Positions 28,995 to 39,219 of a DNA stretch of 64,000 nucleotides are shown one piece after another. The notes beneath the pieces are model-generated. The model saw nothing but the letters and a program-made list of their open reading frames with translations, had not been told where the DNA came from and ran no database searches. The position numbers and the translations under genes were made by a program. The stretch spans positions 2,294,001 to 2,358,000 of the forward strand of contig OZ271833.1 of NCBI GenBank assembly GCA_965601665.1, read 5' to 3'. Position 1 is the first letter of the stretch. Each line of letters opens with the position of its first letter. The stretch is from JANQNX01 sp965601665 (GTDB lineage: Bacteria; Pseudomonadota; Gammaproteobacteria; Eutrophobiales; Eutrophobiaceae).

Positions 28995-30338
28995 ATGCTA
29001 GATAAGGTTGTTATTGCCAATCGTGGCGAAATCGCGCTGAGGATACTTCGCGCTTGCAAGGAAATGGGCATAAAGACGGTCGCTATTTATTCCGAGGCCG
29101 ACCGGGAACAAAAACACGTTTACCTTTCGGATGAATCAGTCTGTATTGGTCCTGCTGCCTCTATCGACAGTTATCTTAATATCCCTGCTGTAATCAGTGC
29201 GGCCGAGGTCACTGATGCCGTAGCCATCCACCCCGGCTATGGTTTTCTGTCAGAAAATGCTGATTTTGCCGAACGAGTTGAACAGAGTGGTTTTGTTTTT
29301 GTTGGACCAAGACCTGAAACGATTCGGGTCATGGGTGACAAGGTGTCGGCGATCAACGCCATGAAGGAAGCGGGTATTCCCTGTGTGCCGGGTTCCGACG
29401 GGCCGCTTGGAGACGATGGTAAGCAATTGGTCACCACGGCAAAAAAAATCGGCTACCCGGTTATTATCAAGGCGGCCGGAGGCGGCGGCGGTCGTGGCAT
29501 GCGTGTTGTGCACAGTGAGGCCAGCCTGTTGAAATCTATCCAGCTTACCCGCTCGGAGGCCGCCGCAGCGTTTGGTAACGATATCGTTTATATGGAGAAG
29601 TTTCTCGAACATCCACGTCATATTGAAATACAGGTTCTGGCTGACGAAAAAGGCAATGTCATTTACCTTGGCGAACGTGACTGTTCCATGCAGCGTCGAC
29701 ACCAGAAAGTTATCGAGGAAGCACCCGCGCCGGGACTGGACCAGGCTACACGTGAGCGTATCGGTCAACAATGTGTGGAAGCCTGCAAGGCAATTAATTA
29801 TCGCGGTGCCGGCACCTTTGAGTTTCTGTACGAGGATGGTGAGTTCTACTTTATTGAAATGAATACCAGGGTGCAGGTAGAGCATCCGGTAACAGAAATG
29901 ATCACCGGCGTTGATATTGTTAAAGAGCAACTGCAGATCGCGAGCGGTATGCCTTTATCATATGAGCAAAGTGATATTAAGTTGCGAGGCCATGCTATTG
30001 AATGCAGGATTAACGCGGAAGATCCGGAAAACTTCCTGCCCTCACCCGGGACTATTGAGCATTATCATCCACCAGGTGGCCCAGGAGTGCGCGTTGACAC
30101 CCATGTTTACCAGGGTTACAAGGTGCCGCCTTTCTATGACTCCATGATTGGCAAGTTGATTGCCCATGCTGAAACACGTGAACTTGCCCTGGCAAGACTA
30201 AACAACGCCCTGCACGAAATCGTAATCGACGGTATCAAGACAAACATTCCCTTACATCAACAGCTGGTTAGCGATGCCGCATTTAGTTCGGGTGGTACTG
30301 ACATTCACTACCTGGAGAACAAGCTGGGCTTAAAGTAG
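28995..30338 (+). CDS. accC: Acetyl-CoA carboxylase, biotin carboxylase subunit (AccC)
   Basis: AccC carboxylates the biotin on AccB using ATP and bicarbonate. The 447-residue enzyme starts [19 protein letters not shown] and has the ATP-grasp glycine loop [12 protein letters not shown] (about residue 160), [18 protein letters not shown] and the catalytic [16 protein letters not shown]. The length is typical. Co-transcribed with accB. Confidence 0.97.
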   Translation: MLDKVVIANRGEIALRILRACKEMGIKTVAIYSEADREQKHVYLSDESVCIGPAASIDSYLNIPAVISAAEVTDAVAIHPGYGFLSENADFAERVEQSGFVFVGPRPETIRVMGDKVSAINAMKEAGIPCVPGSDGPLGDDGKQLVTTAKKIGYPVIIKAAGGGGGRGMRVVHSEASLLKSIQLTRSEAAAAFGNDIVYMEKFLEHPRHIEIQVLADEKGNVIYLGERDCSMQRRHQKVIEEAPAPGLDQATRERIGQQCVEACKAINYRGAGTFEFLYEDGEFYFIEMNTRVQVEHPVTEMITGVDIVKEQLQIASGMPLSYEQSDIKLRGHAIECRINAEDPENFLPSPGTIEHYHPPGGPGVRVDTHVYQGYKVPPFYDSMIGKLIAHAETRELALARLNNALHEIVIDGIKTNIPLHQQLVSDAAFSSGGTDIHYLENKLGLK

Positions 30339-30387
30339 CCGTAGCGCTGAAAACGGTGGCCATTTTTGCGGCAGGTGTTTTTTCCAC

Positions 30388-31266
30388 ATGAGCTGGCTAA
30401 AACTTGAGCTGGAAACCGGAAAGGCCGAAGCTGATACGCTGTCACAACTGCTTGAGCAAATGGGTGCGGTTGCCGTAAGCCTGTCGGCTTCAAGTGAGGA
30501 ACCAATATTTGATCAGTGTGAGCAACAGCGCGAATACTGGGATAAAACCAGTGTAAGCGCATTGCTGCATCCGGATGTTGATCTCGACATCCTGCTGGTA
30601 TGTATCCGCGACCGGGTGGGTTCCAATCGAATTCTGAGCCATCGTATTACCCAGGTTAAAGACAGGGACTGGATCAGTGAATTCAAGGCACAGCACGGAC
30701 CGGTTCTTTTTGCAGATGCCATCTGGATAATTCCCAGTTGGTGCGAGCAACCGGTATCTGGCAAACCGGCATTAATTCTTGACCCCGGGCTGGCATTTGG
30801 TACCGGTGCCCATCCAACAACGGCCATGTGTATTGATTGGCTGGCACAGTATGAGTTACTGAACAAAACGGTTATCGATTATGGCTGTGGCTCGGGTATT
30901 CTTGCCATGGTTGCCGCGAAGCTTGGTGCCCGTGAAGTTTATGCCATTGATATTGACGCCCAGGCAGTGAAGGCGGCAAACGATAACGCCAGGCAAAACG
31001 GTCTATCCGATAAAATCCACGTTAGTCTTCCGGGCGCTGCACGTTTGCCGGTCGCAGATGTACTTGTAGCCAATATACTGATGAATCCGCTGAAAGAATT
31101 GGTAACAGACTTTGCCGGGTTGACTAACACAGGCAGTGACCTGGTTTTATCGGGACTGTTGCACACGCAGGCGCAAGAGTGTTTGGCGAGCTATTCCAGC
31201 TACTTTATTATGGATGAACCGCGTTACGAAGCAGAGTGGGCATGTATCCATGGTGTGCGTCAGTAG
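30388..31266 (+). CDS. prmA: Ribosomal protein L11 methyltransferase (PrmA)
   Basis: PrmA methylates ribosomal protein L11. The 292-residue protein begins MSWLKLELETGKAEAD and has the SAM-binding motifs DPGLAFGTGAHPTTAMC, VIDYGCGSGILAMVAAKLGA and the catalytic-site LVANILMNPLKEL. It heads the prmA-DUF3426-dusB-fis group seen in other gammaproteobacteria. Confidence 0.96.
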   Translation: MSWLKLELETGKAEADTLSQLLEQMGAVAVSLSASSEEPIFDQCEQQREYWDKTSVSALLHPDVDLDILLVCIRDRVGSNRILSHRITQVKDRDWISEFKAQHGPVLFADAIWIIPSWCEQPVSGKPALILDPGLAFGTGAHPTTAMCIDWLAQYELLNKTVIDYGCGSGILAMVAAKLGAREVYAIDIDAQAVKAANDNARQNGLSDKIHVSLPGAARLPVADVLVANILMNPLKELVTDFAGLTNTGSDLVLSGLLHTQAQECLASYSSYFIMDEPRYEAEWACIHGVRQ

Positions 31267-31278
31267 GAAAAACTAGCA

Positions 31279-32232
31279 ATGTTTACTATTTGTCCTGGTT
31301 GTCAGCGCCAGTTTCGTCTTTATGCGGAGCATATTGCCGCGGCTGCAGGGCAGGTACGTTGTGGTTTTTGCCAGCTGCAGTTCAACGCGCTCGAACGTTT
31401 ATATGACCAGCCGTTAACGCCTGAGCAGCAGGCTGCTGCCGCTACTCAGAAACCAAAACTGGAAGAGCCGCAGTTTGATATTCCGGAACAGGCGGATACG
31501 GATCTCGCCCCAGCCCAGAGTTTAGCTGCAGCAATACCTGTTACCGAATTACCACAGCAGGAGCAGCCGGTCTCTTCAGACAGCCACGGGCCAGATAGCG
31601 CCGATGACGATGCCCTGGTAATAGAGCAATCTGATGAACAGGACGCTGCTGAGTCCGGGCAAATACAGGTGGACTCTACAGACCCTGCCGAGACTAAATC
31701 CCGTTTTCAGTTTGACGATGAAGATGTCGATCTTGACGGCGAGACGGACGATGCTGGTCGCCGTGTCGCTTCACTATGGTCAGTTGGCGTGCTGTCTGTG
31801 TTACTGATACTGGCTATGCAGCTGGCATGGTTTCAACGTGACCGTGTCTTGCAGGACTACCCGGAATTACGACCCTATGTACAACAGCTTTGTGACAAGC
31901 TCGACTGTAACGTCATACGAGGGAGAGATACCGCTGCCATTAGCTTGCTGAATCGTGATGTGCGCTTGCATCCCGCATATCAGGATACACTGCTGGTCAA
32001 TGCCACCATGCAGAACCAGCTTGCCGTCCGGCAACCCTATCCGCAGGTGCAACTGACTTTATACGATACGGCTGGCGAATTAATTGGATACCGTGAGTTT
32101 GCGCCGACCGACTATCTGGATGCCAGTATTGATATCGATAAGGGCATGCCGGTGACATCGCCGGTACACTTTGTGCTGGAGGTGGTTGGTTCCTCGGATG
32201 AGGCAGTCAGTTTCGAATTTCGATTTCTGTAA
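31279..32232 (+). CDS. Zinc-ribbon/DUF3426 membrane protein
   Basis: A 317-residue protein with an N-terminal zinc ribbon (CPGCQRQFRLYAEH, then CGFCQLQF; pattern CxxC-CxxC), a long acidic and proline/glutamine-rich linker (about residues 45-160), one membrane helix near 167-187 (LWSVGVLSVLLILAMQLAWF) and a C-terminal DUF3426 domain, probably periplasmic. The family is regularly found between prmA and dusB-fis; its function is not known. It lies 12 bases after prmA. Confidence 0.85.
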   Translation: MFTICPGCQRQFRLYAEHIAAAAGQVRCGFCQLQFNALERLYDQPLTPEQQAAAATQKPKLEEPQFDIPEQADTDLAPAQSLAAAIPVTELPQQEQPVSSDSHGPDSADDDALVIEQSDEQDAAESGQIQVDSTDPAETKSRFQFDDEDVDLDGETDDAGRRVASLWSVGVLSVLLILAMQLAWFQRDRVLQDYPELRPYVQQLCDKLDCNVIRGRDTAAISLLNRDVRLHPAYQDTLLVNATMQNQLAVRQPYPQVQLTLYDTAGELIGYREFAPTDYLDASIDIDKGMPVTSPVHFVLEVVGSSDEAVSFEFRFL

Positions 32233-32265
32233 GACCACCGATGTTTCAGTCTGGAAGATCACGGC

Positions 32266-32296
32266 TTTACATGTCTTTGTATGCGGTTATTATAAT
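32266..32296 (+). promoter_or_regulatory. Probable sigma-70 promoter of dusB-fis
   Basis: A perfect -10 hexamer TATAAT (32291-32296) is preceded by TTTACA (32266-32271) at a somewhat long 19-bp spacing. The predicted start is about 35 bases before the dusB ATG. The -10 is strong; the -35 is less certain. Confidence 0.45.
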
Positions 32297-32337
32297 ATTA
32301 ACTATCCACGTTTCGCTGACTTTGGCGTAACGCTTTC

Positions 32338-33315
32338 ATGTATATAGGGTCCCATAAGTTAAAAAATAGCCTGGTGCTTGCACCAATGGCAGGCGTCACC
32401 GACCAACCGTTTCGGCAGTTATGTCGTGAACTCGGTGCAGGTCTTGTCGTGTCTGAAATGGTGACATCCAACCCGGCACTTTATCACACGCGTAAAACGC
32501 AGTTGCGACTACGCCATCACGGCGAGCCTGAACCACGAAGTGTGCAAATCGCCGGTGCCGACCCGGAACAAATGGGCGCAGCGGCAACATTCAATGTGGA
32601 ACATGGCGCCCAGATAATCGATATTAATATGGGTTGCCCTGCCAAGAAGGTCTGTAATGTTGCAGCCGGATCTGCGCTGTTGAGGAATGAAAAACTGGTC
32701 GCCGACATATTGCGAGCGGTGGTTTCTGCGGTTGACGTGCCGGTGACATTGAAAATCCGTACCGGCTGGGACAGGGATAATCGTAATGCGCTGACGATTG
32801 CGCGCATTGCTGAACAAAGCGGCATCCAGGCGCTAACGGTGCATGGCAGAACACGCGCTTGTGCCTTTAAGGGCGAGGCCGAACATGAGACAGCTGCCGA
32901 GATCAAAAGCCGCGTGTCGATTCCCGTTATTGCCAACGGTGATATCACGACACCCGGGCAGGCCAAATGGCTGCTGGATACCTATCACGTCGATGGTGTC
33001 ATGATTGGGCGTGCCGCTCAGGGTAACCCATGGATTTTCCGTGAGATAAACCACTACCTTGCCACTGGTTCCCGTTTACCACCCCCGAGCAGCGCTGAAG
33101 TTGGCAAGGTGCTGGTGAGACACCTGCATCATCTACATACTTTCTATGGCGAACAGCAGGGAGTACGTATAGCCCGAAAACACATCGGTTGGTATTGCAA
33201 GCAACATGCAGATGCAACGGCATTTCGTGCGGCAATTAACCGGGTTGAGTCAGGCAGTGAACAGGTTGATATGGTTTTCGCTTTTTTTGATCAGCTGCAG
33301 GAGCAGGCTGCATGA
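32338..33315 (+). CDS. dusB: tRNA-dihydrouridine synthase B (DusB)
   Basis: DusB is a flavin enzyme that reduces uridines in the tRNA D-loop. The 325-residue TIM barrel shows LAPMAGVTDQPFR, the conserved NMGCPAKKVCNVAAGSALL with the active-site cysteine, LTVHGRTR and MIGRAAQGNPWIF. It overlaps fis by 4 bp, the classical dusB-fis operon. Confidence 0.96.
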   Translation: MYIGSHKLKNSLVLAPMAGVTDQPFRQLCRELGAGLVVSEMVTSNPALYHTRKTQLRLRHHGEPEPRSVQIAGADPEQMGAAATFNVEHGAQIIDINMGCPAKKVCNVAAGSALLRNEKLVADILRAVVSAVDVPVTLKIRTGWDRDNRNALTIARIAEQSGIQALTVHGRTRACAFKGEAEHETAAEIKSRVSIPVIANGDITTPGQAKWLLDTYHVDGVMIGRAAQGNPWIFREINHYLATGSRLPPPSSAEVGKVLVRHLHHLHTFYGEQQGVRIARKHIGWYCKQHADATAFRAAINRVESGSEQVDMVFAFFDQLQEQAA

Positions 33316-33593
33316 TCAAGGCGAAGACAAGAAAGCAAACGTCTTCTGATCGCAAGGAATCGCCGGACAAGTGTCTGTCGGAAAGTGTTCGCAAGGCTAT
33401 GGAAGACTATTTTGATGATCTTGATGGCCACGAGGCAGGTGAGCTTTATGATTTGTTTATGCAGCAGGTAGAGAAACCGTTCTTTGCCGTCGTCATGCAG
33501 CACAGCCGCGGTAACCTGACTCACGCTGCGAAAATACTCGGTATGAATCGGGTGACCCTGCGTAACCGTCTAAAGAAATATCAGCTTGACTAA
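33312..33593 (+). CDS. fis: DNA-binding protein Fis
   Basis: Fis is a nucleoid protein and global regulator. The 93-residue sequence has the family's C-terminal helix-turn-helix (NLTHAAKILGMNRVTLRNRL), almost the same as in enteric Fis, and a central dimerisation part (EDYFDDLDGHEAGELYDLF). The N-terminal 20 residues are basic (KAKTRKQTSSDRK), unlike the enteric hairpin arm. It starts within the dusB stop codon. Confidence 0.95.
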   Translation: MIKAKTRKQTSSDRKESPDKCLSESVRKAMEDYFDDLDGHEAGELYDLFMQQVEKPFFAVVMQHSRGNLTHAAKILGMNRVTLRNRLKKYQLD

Positions 33594-33635
33594 CTATCCG
33601 CTTTTTACTCTTTGCAAACGAGGAATACTGTAACT

Positions 33636-35198
33636 ATGTCCAGCATAAAGCGCGCGCTTGTCAGCGTGTCAGACAAGTCCGGAATCATTGAACTTTGTCA
33701 GGGCTTACATGAGTTGGGAGTGGAAATACTCTCAACAGGCGGAACAGCCGCTTTGCTGGCGGAAACAGGGATTCCAGTGATCGAGGTATCAGACCACACC
33801 GGCTTTCCGGAGATGATGGATGGTCGGGTGAAAACCCTGCACCCAAAAATTCATGGTGGGTTGCTGGGTCGACGCGGTACCGATGATGCAGTGATGCGGG
33901 AACACGGTATCGATGCTATCGATCTTGTTGTAGTGAATCTTTATCCTTTTGAGGAAACGGTAAGCCAGCCTGATTGCAGCTTTGCTGACGCAATTGAAAA
34001 TATTGATATTGGCGGTCCTGCCATGTTGCGCTCCGCAGCAAAGAACCATGCCTCGGTAGCGGTCGTTGTCGACACTCTTGACTACCATGATGTGCTTGCC
34101 GAGATGAAAGAACATGGCGGCGCATTATCTGATGCGACCCGTTTTCGGCTTGCGCAAAAGGTGTTTGCGCATACGGCTGCTTATGATGCCAACGTATCCA
34201 ATTATCTTGGTGGCCTGGCAGATGACAAGACCGCGCTGGATTTTCCCCTGACGTATTCCATGCAGTTCAGAAAGAAGCAGGCGCTTCGTTATGGTGAGAA
34301 CCCGCATCAAGCGGCCGCGTTTTATACTGAACCAGTCCCGATGTCAGGCACACTGGCGAGTGCGAAGCAGCTACAGGGAAAGGAACTGTCATATAACAAC
34401 ATTGCTGACACTGACGCTGCACTTGAGTGTGCGCTTTCCTTCAGCGATATCGGCTGTGTGATAGTCAAGCATGCCAATCCCTGTGGTGTAGCATTAGGCT
34501 CAACGCCCCTGGAGGCCTATCAGCGAGCCTATGCCACCGATCCTACTTCCGCTTTTGGTGGCATTATCGCCTTCAACACGAAACTTGATGTCGAGACAGC
34601 CACTGCAATTATTGAACGGCAGTTTGTTGAAGTGATTATTGCCCCGGAGATTGATGAAGATTGTATTCCCGTGGTTGCCAAAAAGGCTGGTGTGCGATTA
34701 CTGGTTTGTGGTTATCGTGAGCAACCGTTACAACAGCTGAACCTTAAGCGCGTAAGCGGTGGCCTGCTGGTTCAGGATGTCGATGCTGGCGTCGTGTCAG
34801 CGAAGAATCTAAAGGTTGTAAGCAAGCAAGTGCCCACGACTGAACAACTGGATGATTTGTTATTTGCGTGGCGCATTGTCAAATATGTGAAATCCAACGC
34901 CATCGTCTATGCGAATAATCGGCAAACGATCGGTATTGGCGCTGGTCAGATGAGCCGTGTTTACAGTGCGCGTATTGCCGCGATCAAGGCCGAAGATGAA
35001 AACCTTGAGGTGGCAGGATCGGTCATGGCCTCCGATGCCTTCTTTCCTTTTCGTGACAGCATCGATTCTGCTGCTAAGGCAGGTATCAAGGCGGTGATTC
35101 AACCCGGCGGTTCAGTGCGTGACGAAGAAGTCATCGCGGCCGCTGATGAGCATGGCATTGCCATGGTGTTTACTAACATGCGCCACTTCCTGCACTAG
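33636..35198 (+). CDS. purH: Bifunctional AICAR transformylase/IMP cyclohydrolase (PurH)
   Basis: PurH performs the last two steps of IMP synthesis. The 520-residue protein has the N-terminal cyclohydrolase domain ([33 protein letters not shown]) and the C-terminal transformylase domain ([36 protein letters not shown]). The frame opens at a TTG at 33612, but the ATG at 33636 fits the family start. It follows fis after 42 bases. Confidence 0.96.
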   Translation: MSSIKRALVSVSDKSGIIELCQGLHELGVEILSTGGTAALLAETGIPVIEVSDHTGFPEMMDGRVKTLHPKIHGGLLGRRGTDDAVMREHGIDAIDLVVVNLYPFEETVSQPDCSFADAIENIDIGGPAMLRSAAKNHASVAVVVDTLDYHDVLAEMKEHGGALSDATRFRLAQKVFAHTAAYDANVSNYLGGLADDKTALDFPLTYSMQFRKKQALRYGENPHQAAAFYTEPVPMSGTLASAKQLQGKELSYNNIADTDAALECALSFSDIGCVIVKHANPCGVALGSTPLEAYQRAYATDPTSAFGGIIAFNTKLDVETATAIIERQFVEVIIAPEIDEDCIPVVAKKAGVRLLVCGYREQPLQQLNLKRVSGGLLVQDVDAGVVSAKNLKVVSKQVPTTEQLDDLLFAWRIVKYVKSNAIVYANNRQTIGIGAGQMSRVYSARIAAIKAEDENLEVAGSVMASDAFFPFRDSIDSAAKAGIKAVIQPGGSVRDEEVIAAADEHGIAMVFTNMRHFLH

Positions 35199-35204
35199 CG
35201 GTGC

Positions 35205-35308
35205 AATTTTCTGCTACTTCCTTTGTTGAAACCGTCACTACGCTACTCATTTATGCTTTATAAACTCTGTTGCTCGCTACCGGTTGCGCCGCGAATTAGC
35301 AGAAAATT
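35205..35308. repeat. 12-bp inverted repeat between purH and purD
   Basis: AATTTTCTGCTA (35205-35216) and TAGCAGAAAATT (35297-35308) are perfect reverse complements 80 bases apart, filling most of the 195-base purH-purD gap. It is not a normal terminator (AT-rich arms, long loop). It may be a relic of a small inserted element or a folded RNA. Confidence 0.6.
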
Positions 35309-35393
35309 TCTGCCGTTAGTATTTGTTCTGCAGACAGAGCAGTTGGCTTAAACAAAAACACTAAAATTTAGTTAACAATATAGATAAAAGTAT

Positions 35394-36677
35394 ATGAGAG
35401 TATTAATCGTAGGCGGCGGTGGTCGTGAGCACGCCCTGGCATGGAAGGCGGCACAGGGCGCCAGCGTTGACAAGGTTTTTGTTGCGCCGGGTAATGCGGG
35501 TACCGCTATCGAAGATAAACTCGAAAACGTGGCTATTGCTGCGGATGATATCGACGCGCTGCTGGACTTTGCCAACAAGGAAAACATTGAATTGACTATT
35601 GTTGGCCCGGAAGCACCACTGGTTGATGGCGTCGTTGACAGGTTCATCGATGCCGGGCTGTCTATATTCGGCCCGCGTTCGGCCGCGGCCATACTCGAGG
35701 GTTCAAAGTCCTTCAGCAAGGACTTCCTGAAACGCTATGACATTCCGACTGCCGAATACGAAATATTTACCGAAACTGCCCCGGCCATTAGCTATGTGCA
35801 GGCTCATGATTTTCCAGTCGTGATCAAGGCCGACGGGCTGGCCGCCGGCAAGGGTGTGGTGATCGCACAGGATGAGAGCGAGGCCATCGCGACCATCAAT
35901 GACATGTTGGCTGGCAATAAATTTGGAGAAGCAGGTCATCGCATTGTTGTCGAGGAATTCCTGCAGGGTGAAGAGGCCAGTTTTATTGTTATGGCTGATG
36001 GCGAGCATGTGCTGCCGCTGGCGAGTTCCCAGGACCATAAGGCGCGAGATGAGGGCGACCAGGGCCCTAATACCGGCGGCATGGGTGCCTACTCTCCGGC
36101 ACCGGTAGTCGACAAGTCCATGCATGAACAAATCATGAAAGAAGTGATCATGCCCACGATTAAAGGGATGGCAAAAGAAAAGCGAACCTACACCGGATTT
36201 TTGTATGCGGGCATCATGATTACAGATGATGGCAAAGTGAAGGTGCTCGAATTTAACTGTCGCTTTGGTGATCCGGAGACCCAGCCCATTATGATGCGCT
36301 TAAAAAGCGATCTGGTCGCGCTATGTCTTGCTGCTACGCGTGGCGAGCTGGATCAGTGCGAAACTGACTGGGACGAGCGCGCGGCCCTCGGTGTAGTTAC
36401 CGCCTCTGCCGGGTATCCGGCAGGTTCAAGCAAGGGCGATATAATCAGTGGTCTGGACCATGCGTTTCCGGATCACGTAAAAGTTTTTCATGCCGGCACA
36501 GCAAGCGAGGATGATAAGATTGTCACAGCAGGCGGGCGTGTCTTGTGTGTGACCGCGCTAGGAGAATCTGTGACCGATGCGCAATCTGCTGCCTACACTT
36601 CGTTGAGTCAACTTTGTTATGACGGTATGTTTTACCGTAAGGATATTGGCTATCGCGCCGTAGCCAGGGAAAAATAA
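35394..36677 (+). CDS. purD: Phosphoribosylamine-glycine ligase (PurD)
   Basis: PurD joins glycine to phosphoribosylamine in purine synthesis. The 427-residue ATP-grasp enzyme starts MRVLIVGGGGREHALAW and shows VIKADGLAAGKGVVIAQ, GPNTGGMGAYSPAPV and LEFNCRFGDPETQ. purH and purD are adjacent, as in many proteobacteria, but separated by 195 bases containing an inverted repeat. Confidence 0.97.
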   Translation: MRVLIVGGGGREHALAWKAAQGASVDKVFVAPGNAGTAIEDKLENVAIAADDIDALLDFANKENIELTIVGPEAPLVDGVVDRFIDAGLSIFGPRSAAAILEGSKSFSKDFLKRYDIPTAEYEIFTETAPAISYVQAHDFPVVIKADGLAAGKGVVIAQDESEAIATINDMLAGNKFGEAGHRIVVEEFLQGEEASFIVMADGEHVLPLASSQDHKARDEGDQGPNTGGMGAYSPAPVVDKSMHEQIMKEVIMPTIKGMAKEKRTYTGFLYAGIMITDDGKVKVLEFNCRFGDPETQPIMMRLKSDLVALCLAATRGELDQCETDWDERAALGVVTASAGYPAGSSKGDIISGLDHAFPDHVKVFHAGTASEDDKIVTAGGRVLCVTALGESVTDAQSAAYTSLSQLCYDGMFYRKDIGYRAVAREK

Positions 36678-36854
36678 GCAGCCCCCCACATTAACTCAAT
36701 CTCGTTTAACTACTCTCGATTCATTACTGGTTTGTAACGCAGCAGGATTAATTCACCTTGTGACTTCTGCACAAGGGCGTATACTCGCTCGCCTCTTGCT
36801 ATTCGATTGTCAGATATCGGCTCAGCGGACAATTGAATCTTATCCTGGAATATT

Positions 36855-38585
36855 ATGTCTTCTACATCACCTGTCACGTTTAACGATCTCTCGATTTCTA
36901 CCCCTGTCCTTAAAGCGCTGAAAAAGGTCGGCTATGAACAGCCGTCACCTATACAGGCTGCAATTATCCCTTTTGTTATGCAAGGTCGGGACGTCATCGG
37001 ACAAGCCCAGACGGGTACCGGTAAGACGGCTGCCTTTGCATTACCGCTGCTGTCGCAGATCGATCTATCTAAAAAAACGCCGCAGGTGCTCGTACTCGCT
37101 CCTACCCGTGAACTTGCTATACAGGTTGCCGAAGCGTTTCAGCGCTATGCAGCAACATTGAAAGGCTTTCATGTCCTGCCTGTCTATGGCGGCCAGGAGT
37201 ACGGCGTACAACTTCGTCAATTAAAACGGGGTGTCCATGTGGTTGTCGGCACGCCGGGACGCGTTATGGATCACATGCGCCGAAAGACATTGAAACTGGA
37301 TGCGCTGCGTTGCCTTGTACTGGATGAAGCAGATGAAATGCTAAGGATGGGCTTTATTGATGATGTTGAATGGATACTGGATCAACTGCCAGCGCGGCGA
37401 CAAATTGCGCTGTTTTCTGCCACGATGCCTGCACCAATCAGAAAGATATCTGAGCGCTACCTGACAAAGCCTGAGCAAATTACTGTGCAGGCAAAAAGTA
37501 TTACCGCGGAGACTATTCAGCAAAGCTATCTGCAGGTGAATAACCGGGAAAAACTGGCCGCCTTGACCAGGCTGCTGGAAGCAATGGAATTCAATGCCAT
37601 TATCATTTTCGTGCGGACAAGACTCGCGTCACAAGAGCTTACCGAGAAGCTGTCTGCCAGGGGCTACGCCTGTAGTGCCCTGAGTGGTGATGTCACCCAG
37701 CGTAATCGTGAGCTTACGATCAAACGCCTCAAGAAAGGTGAGCTGGATATCCTGGTAGCGACAGACGTTGCCGCCCGAGGTCTTGATGTCGATCGTATCA
37801 GTCATGTGATTAATTATGACATACCCAACGACCCCGAGGCATACACGCATCGTATTGGCCGCACCGGCCGTGCCGGACGCCATGGCGAGAGTATCCTGTT
37901 CGTTACGCAGCGAGAGAAACACCTGTTGCGTACCATTGAAAAAGTGACGGGCAAACAAATTGCCCGCACGCAAATGCCGACGACGGAAACGATTAACAGG
38001 GAACGCATTCAGCGTTTTAAGCAGCAAATAGCGGATGCCTTAGCCAGCCCGGATAGTCAGATTTATCGTGAGCTCCTTCAGGAGTTTCGGCACGAGTCCG
38101 GCGCCGGTATGCTGGAGGTGGCAGCAGCCCTGGCCACGATGGTTCAGGGTAATGAACCGTTTTTACTTGAAGAAAAACCGCAGCAAAATAAAAAGGACAG
38201 GCAGCGAAGGTCAACGCGAACAAAAGAATTGGCTGCAGATATGGACCGTTACCGACTGGAGGTAGGTAGCAGCCACGCCGCGTCCGCCGCGAGTATTGTT
38301 GGCGCATTGGCTAATGAAGCGGGTCTTGAAGGACAGTACATTCAGAACCTGACCATCCATGAACGCTATTCAACGGTTGATTTGCCTTCGGGCATGCCCA
38401 GGGACATTTTTCGCGACCTACAGAAAACCAGGGTTGCGGGTCAACCGTTGCAAATCAGTTTGCTTGATGATGTGGGCGAGAAGGGAAAAGCAAATAAAAC
38501 CAGGAAGAAAAAGGCAACGAAAAAGCGCAAACAAAAAAGCGCGCAGCGAAAATCGCGCAAGCGAAACGCTAAACCTGCCAGTTAA
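36855..38585 (+). CDS. deaD: DEAD-box RNA helicase (DeaD/CsdA type)
   Basis: An ATP-dependent RNA helicase, probably acting in ribosome assembly and cold adaptation. The 576-residue protein has motif Q (YEQPSPIQ), Walker A AQTGTGKT, the DEAD box in LVLDEADEMLRMGF, SAT, and motif VI HRIGRTGRAGR. A C-terminal DbpA/CsdA-type RNA-binding domain covers about residues 470-545 (RYRLEVGSSHAA). The last 30 residues are extremely Lys/Arg-rich and probably bind RNA nonspecifically. The 3' end overlaps convergent hisH by 17 bp. Confidence 0.93.
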   Translation: MSSTSPVTFNDLSISTPVLKALKKVGYEQPSPIQAAIIPFVMQGRDVIGQAQTGTGKTAAFALPLLSQIDLSKKTPQVLVLAPTRELAIQVAEAFQRYAATLKGFHVLPVYGGQEYGVQLRQLKRGVHVVVGTPGRVMDHMRRKTLKLDALRCLVLDEADEMLRMGFIDDVEWILDQLPARRQIALFSATMPAPIRKISERYLTKPEQITVQAKSITAETIQQSYLQVNNREKLAALTRLLEAMEFNAIIIFVRTRLASQELTEKLSARGYACSALSGDVTQRNRELTIKRLKKGELDILVATDVAARGLDVDRISHVINYDIPNDPEAYTHRIGRTGRAGRHGESILFVTQREKHLLRTIEKVTGKQIARTQMPTTETINRERIQRFKQQIADALASPDSQIYRELLQEFRHESGAGMLEVAAALATMVQGNEPFLLEEKPQQNKKDRQRRSTRTKELAADMDRYRLEVGSSHAASAASIVGALANEAGLEGQYIQNLTIHERYSTVDLPSGMPRDIFRDLQKTRVAGQPLQISLLDDVGEKGKANKTRKKKATKKRKQKSAQRKSRKRNAKPAS

Positions 38586-39210
38586 TAAAGTTGTGTAGCA
38601 AGGCCAGACCGTCGTGCTGGCTTTTTTCCGGGTGAAACTGTGTGGCAAACAGGTTGTCTCGCGCCGCAACTGATGTATACCGGCAAACGTATTCAGTTTC
38701 ACCTGCTATATCGCTGGCATTATCTGGCTGTACATAATAGCTGTGTACAAAATAGAAACGACTACCGTCTGCAATGCCCTGCCAGAGAGGATGAGGTTTC
38801 GTTTGATAAACACGGTTCCAGCCCATGGATGGTATTTTATAGAGATCGCCCTGTTCATCCCTGACATTACTTTCAAAACGTAATACCTTGCCTGGAATAA
38901 TACCCAAACCGGCAACGCCGCCATCTTCATCGCTGTGATCCATTAAAGATTGCAAGCCAAGACATATTCCAAAAAAAGGCTTGTTGTTGATGCATTCGCG
39001 GATCACCTCATCCAGATCCAGCTGTCGCAGATGCTGCATGCATTGACCGATAGCGCCCTGGCCCGGAAACACGACGCGGTCCGCGGCAAGAATGGTTTTT
39101 GCCTCATTGCTAATGGCAACCTGGTCTTTGCCGTTACCTGCGGTTTCCAGTGCTTTTGCAACCGAGCGCAGATTACTGCTGCCGTAATCGAGGACAACAA
39201 CGCGGGACAT
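38569..39210 (-). CDS. hisH: Imidazole glycerol phosphate synthase subunit HisH
   Basis: HisH is the glutaminase that supplies ammonia to HisF in histidine synthesis. The 213-residue class I amidotransferase has the nucleophilic cysteine in GICLGLQSLM (about residue 83) and the catalytic His/Glu in ATQFHPEKSQ. It follows hisB after 9 bases. The expected next genes hisA and hisF are missing; the helicase gene converges on it instead, with 17 bp of overlap. Confidence 0.95.
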   Translation of the reverse strand: MSRVVVLDYGSSNLRSVAKALETAGNGKDQVAISNEAKTILAADRVVFPGQGAIGQCMQHLRQLDLDEVIRECINNKPFFGICLGLQSLMDHSDEDGGVAGLGIIPGKVLRFESNVRDEQGDLYKIPSMGWNRVYQTKPHPLWQGIADGSRFYFVHSYYVQPDNASDIAGETEYVCRYTSVAARDNLFATQFHPEKSQHDGLALLHNFINWQV

Positions 39211-39219
39211 GGCAGATGT

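Noticed and set aside
29250..29930. A 226-codon minus-strand frame
   Set aside because: It is antisense to the conserved accC gene and has no recognisable features or ribosome site.
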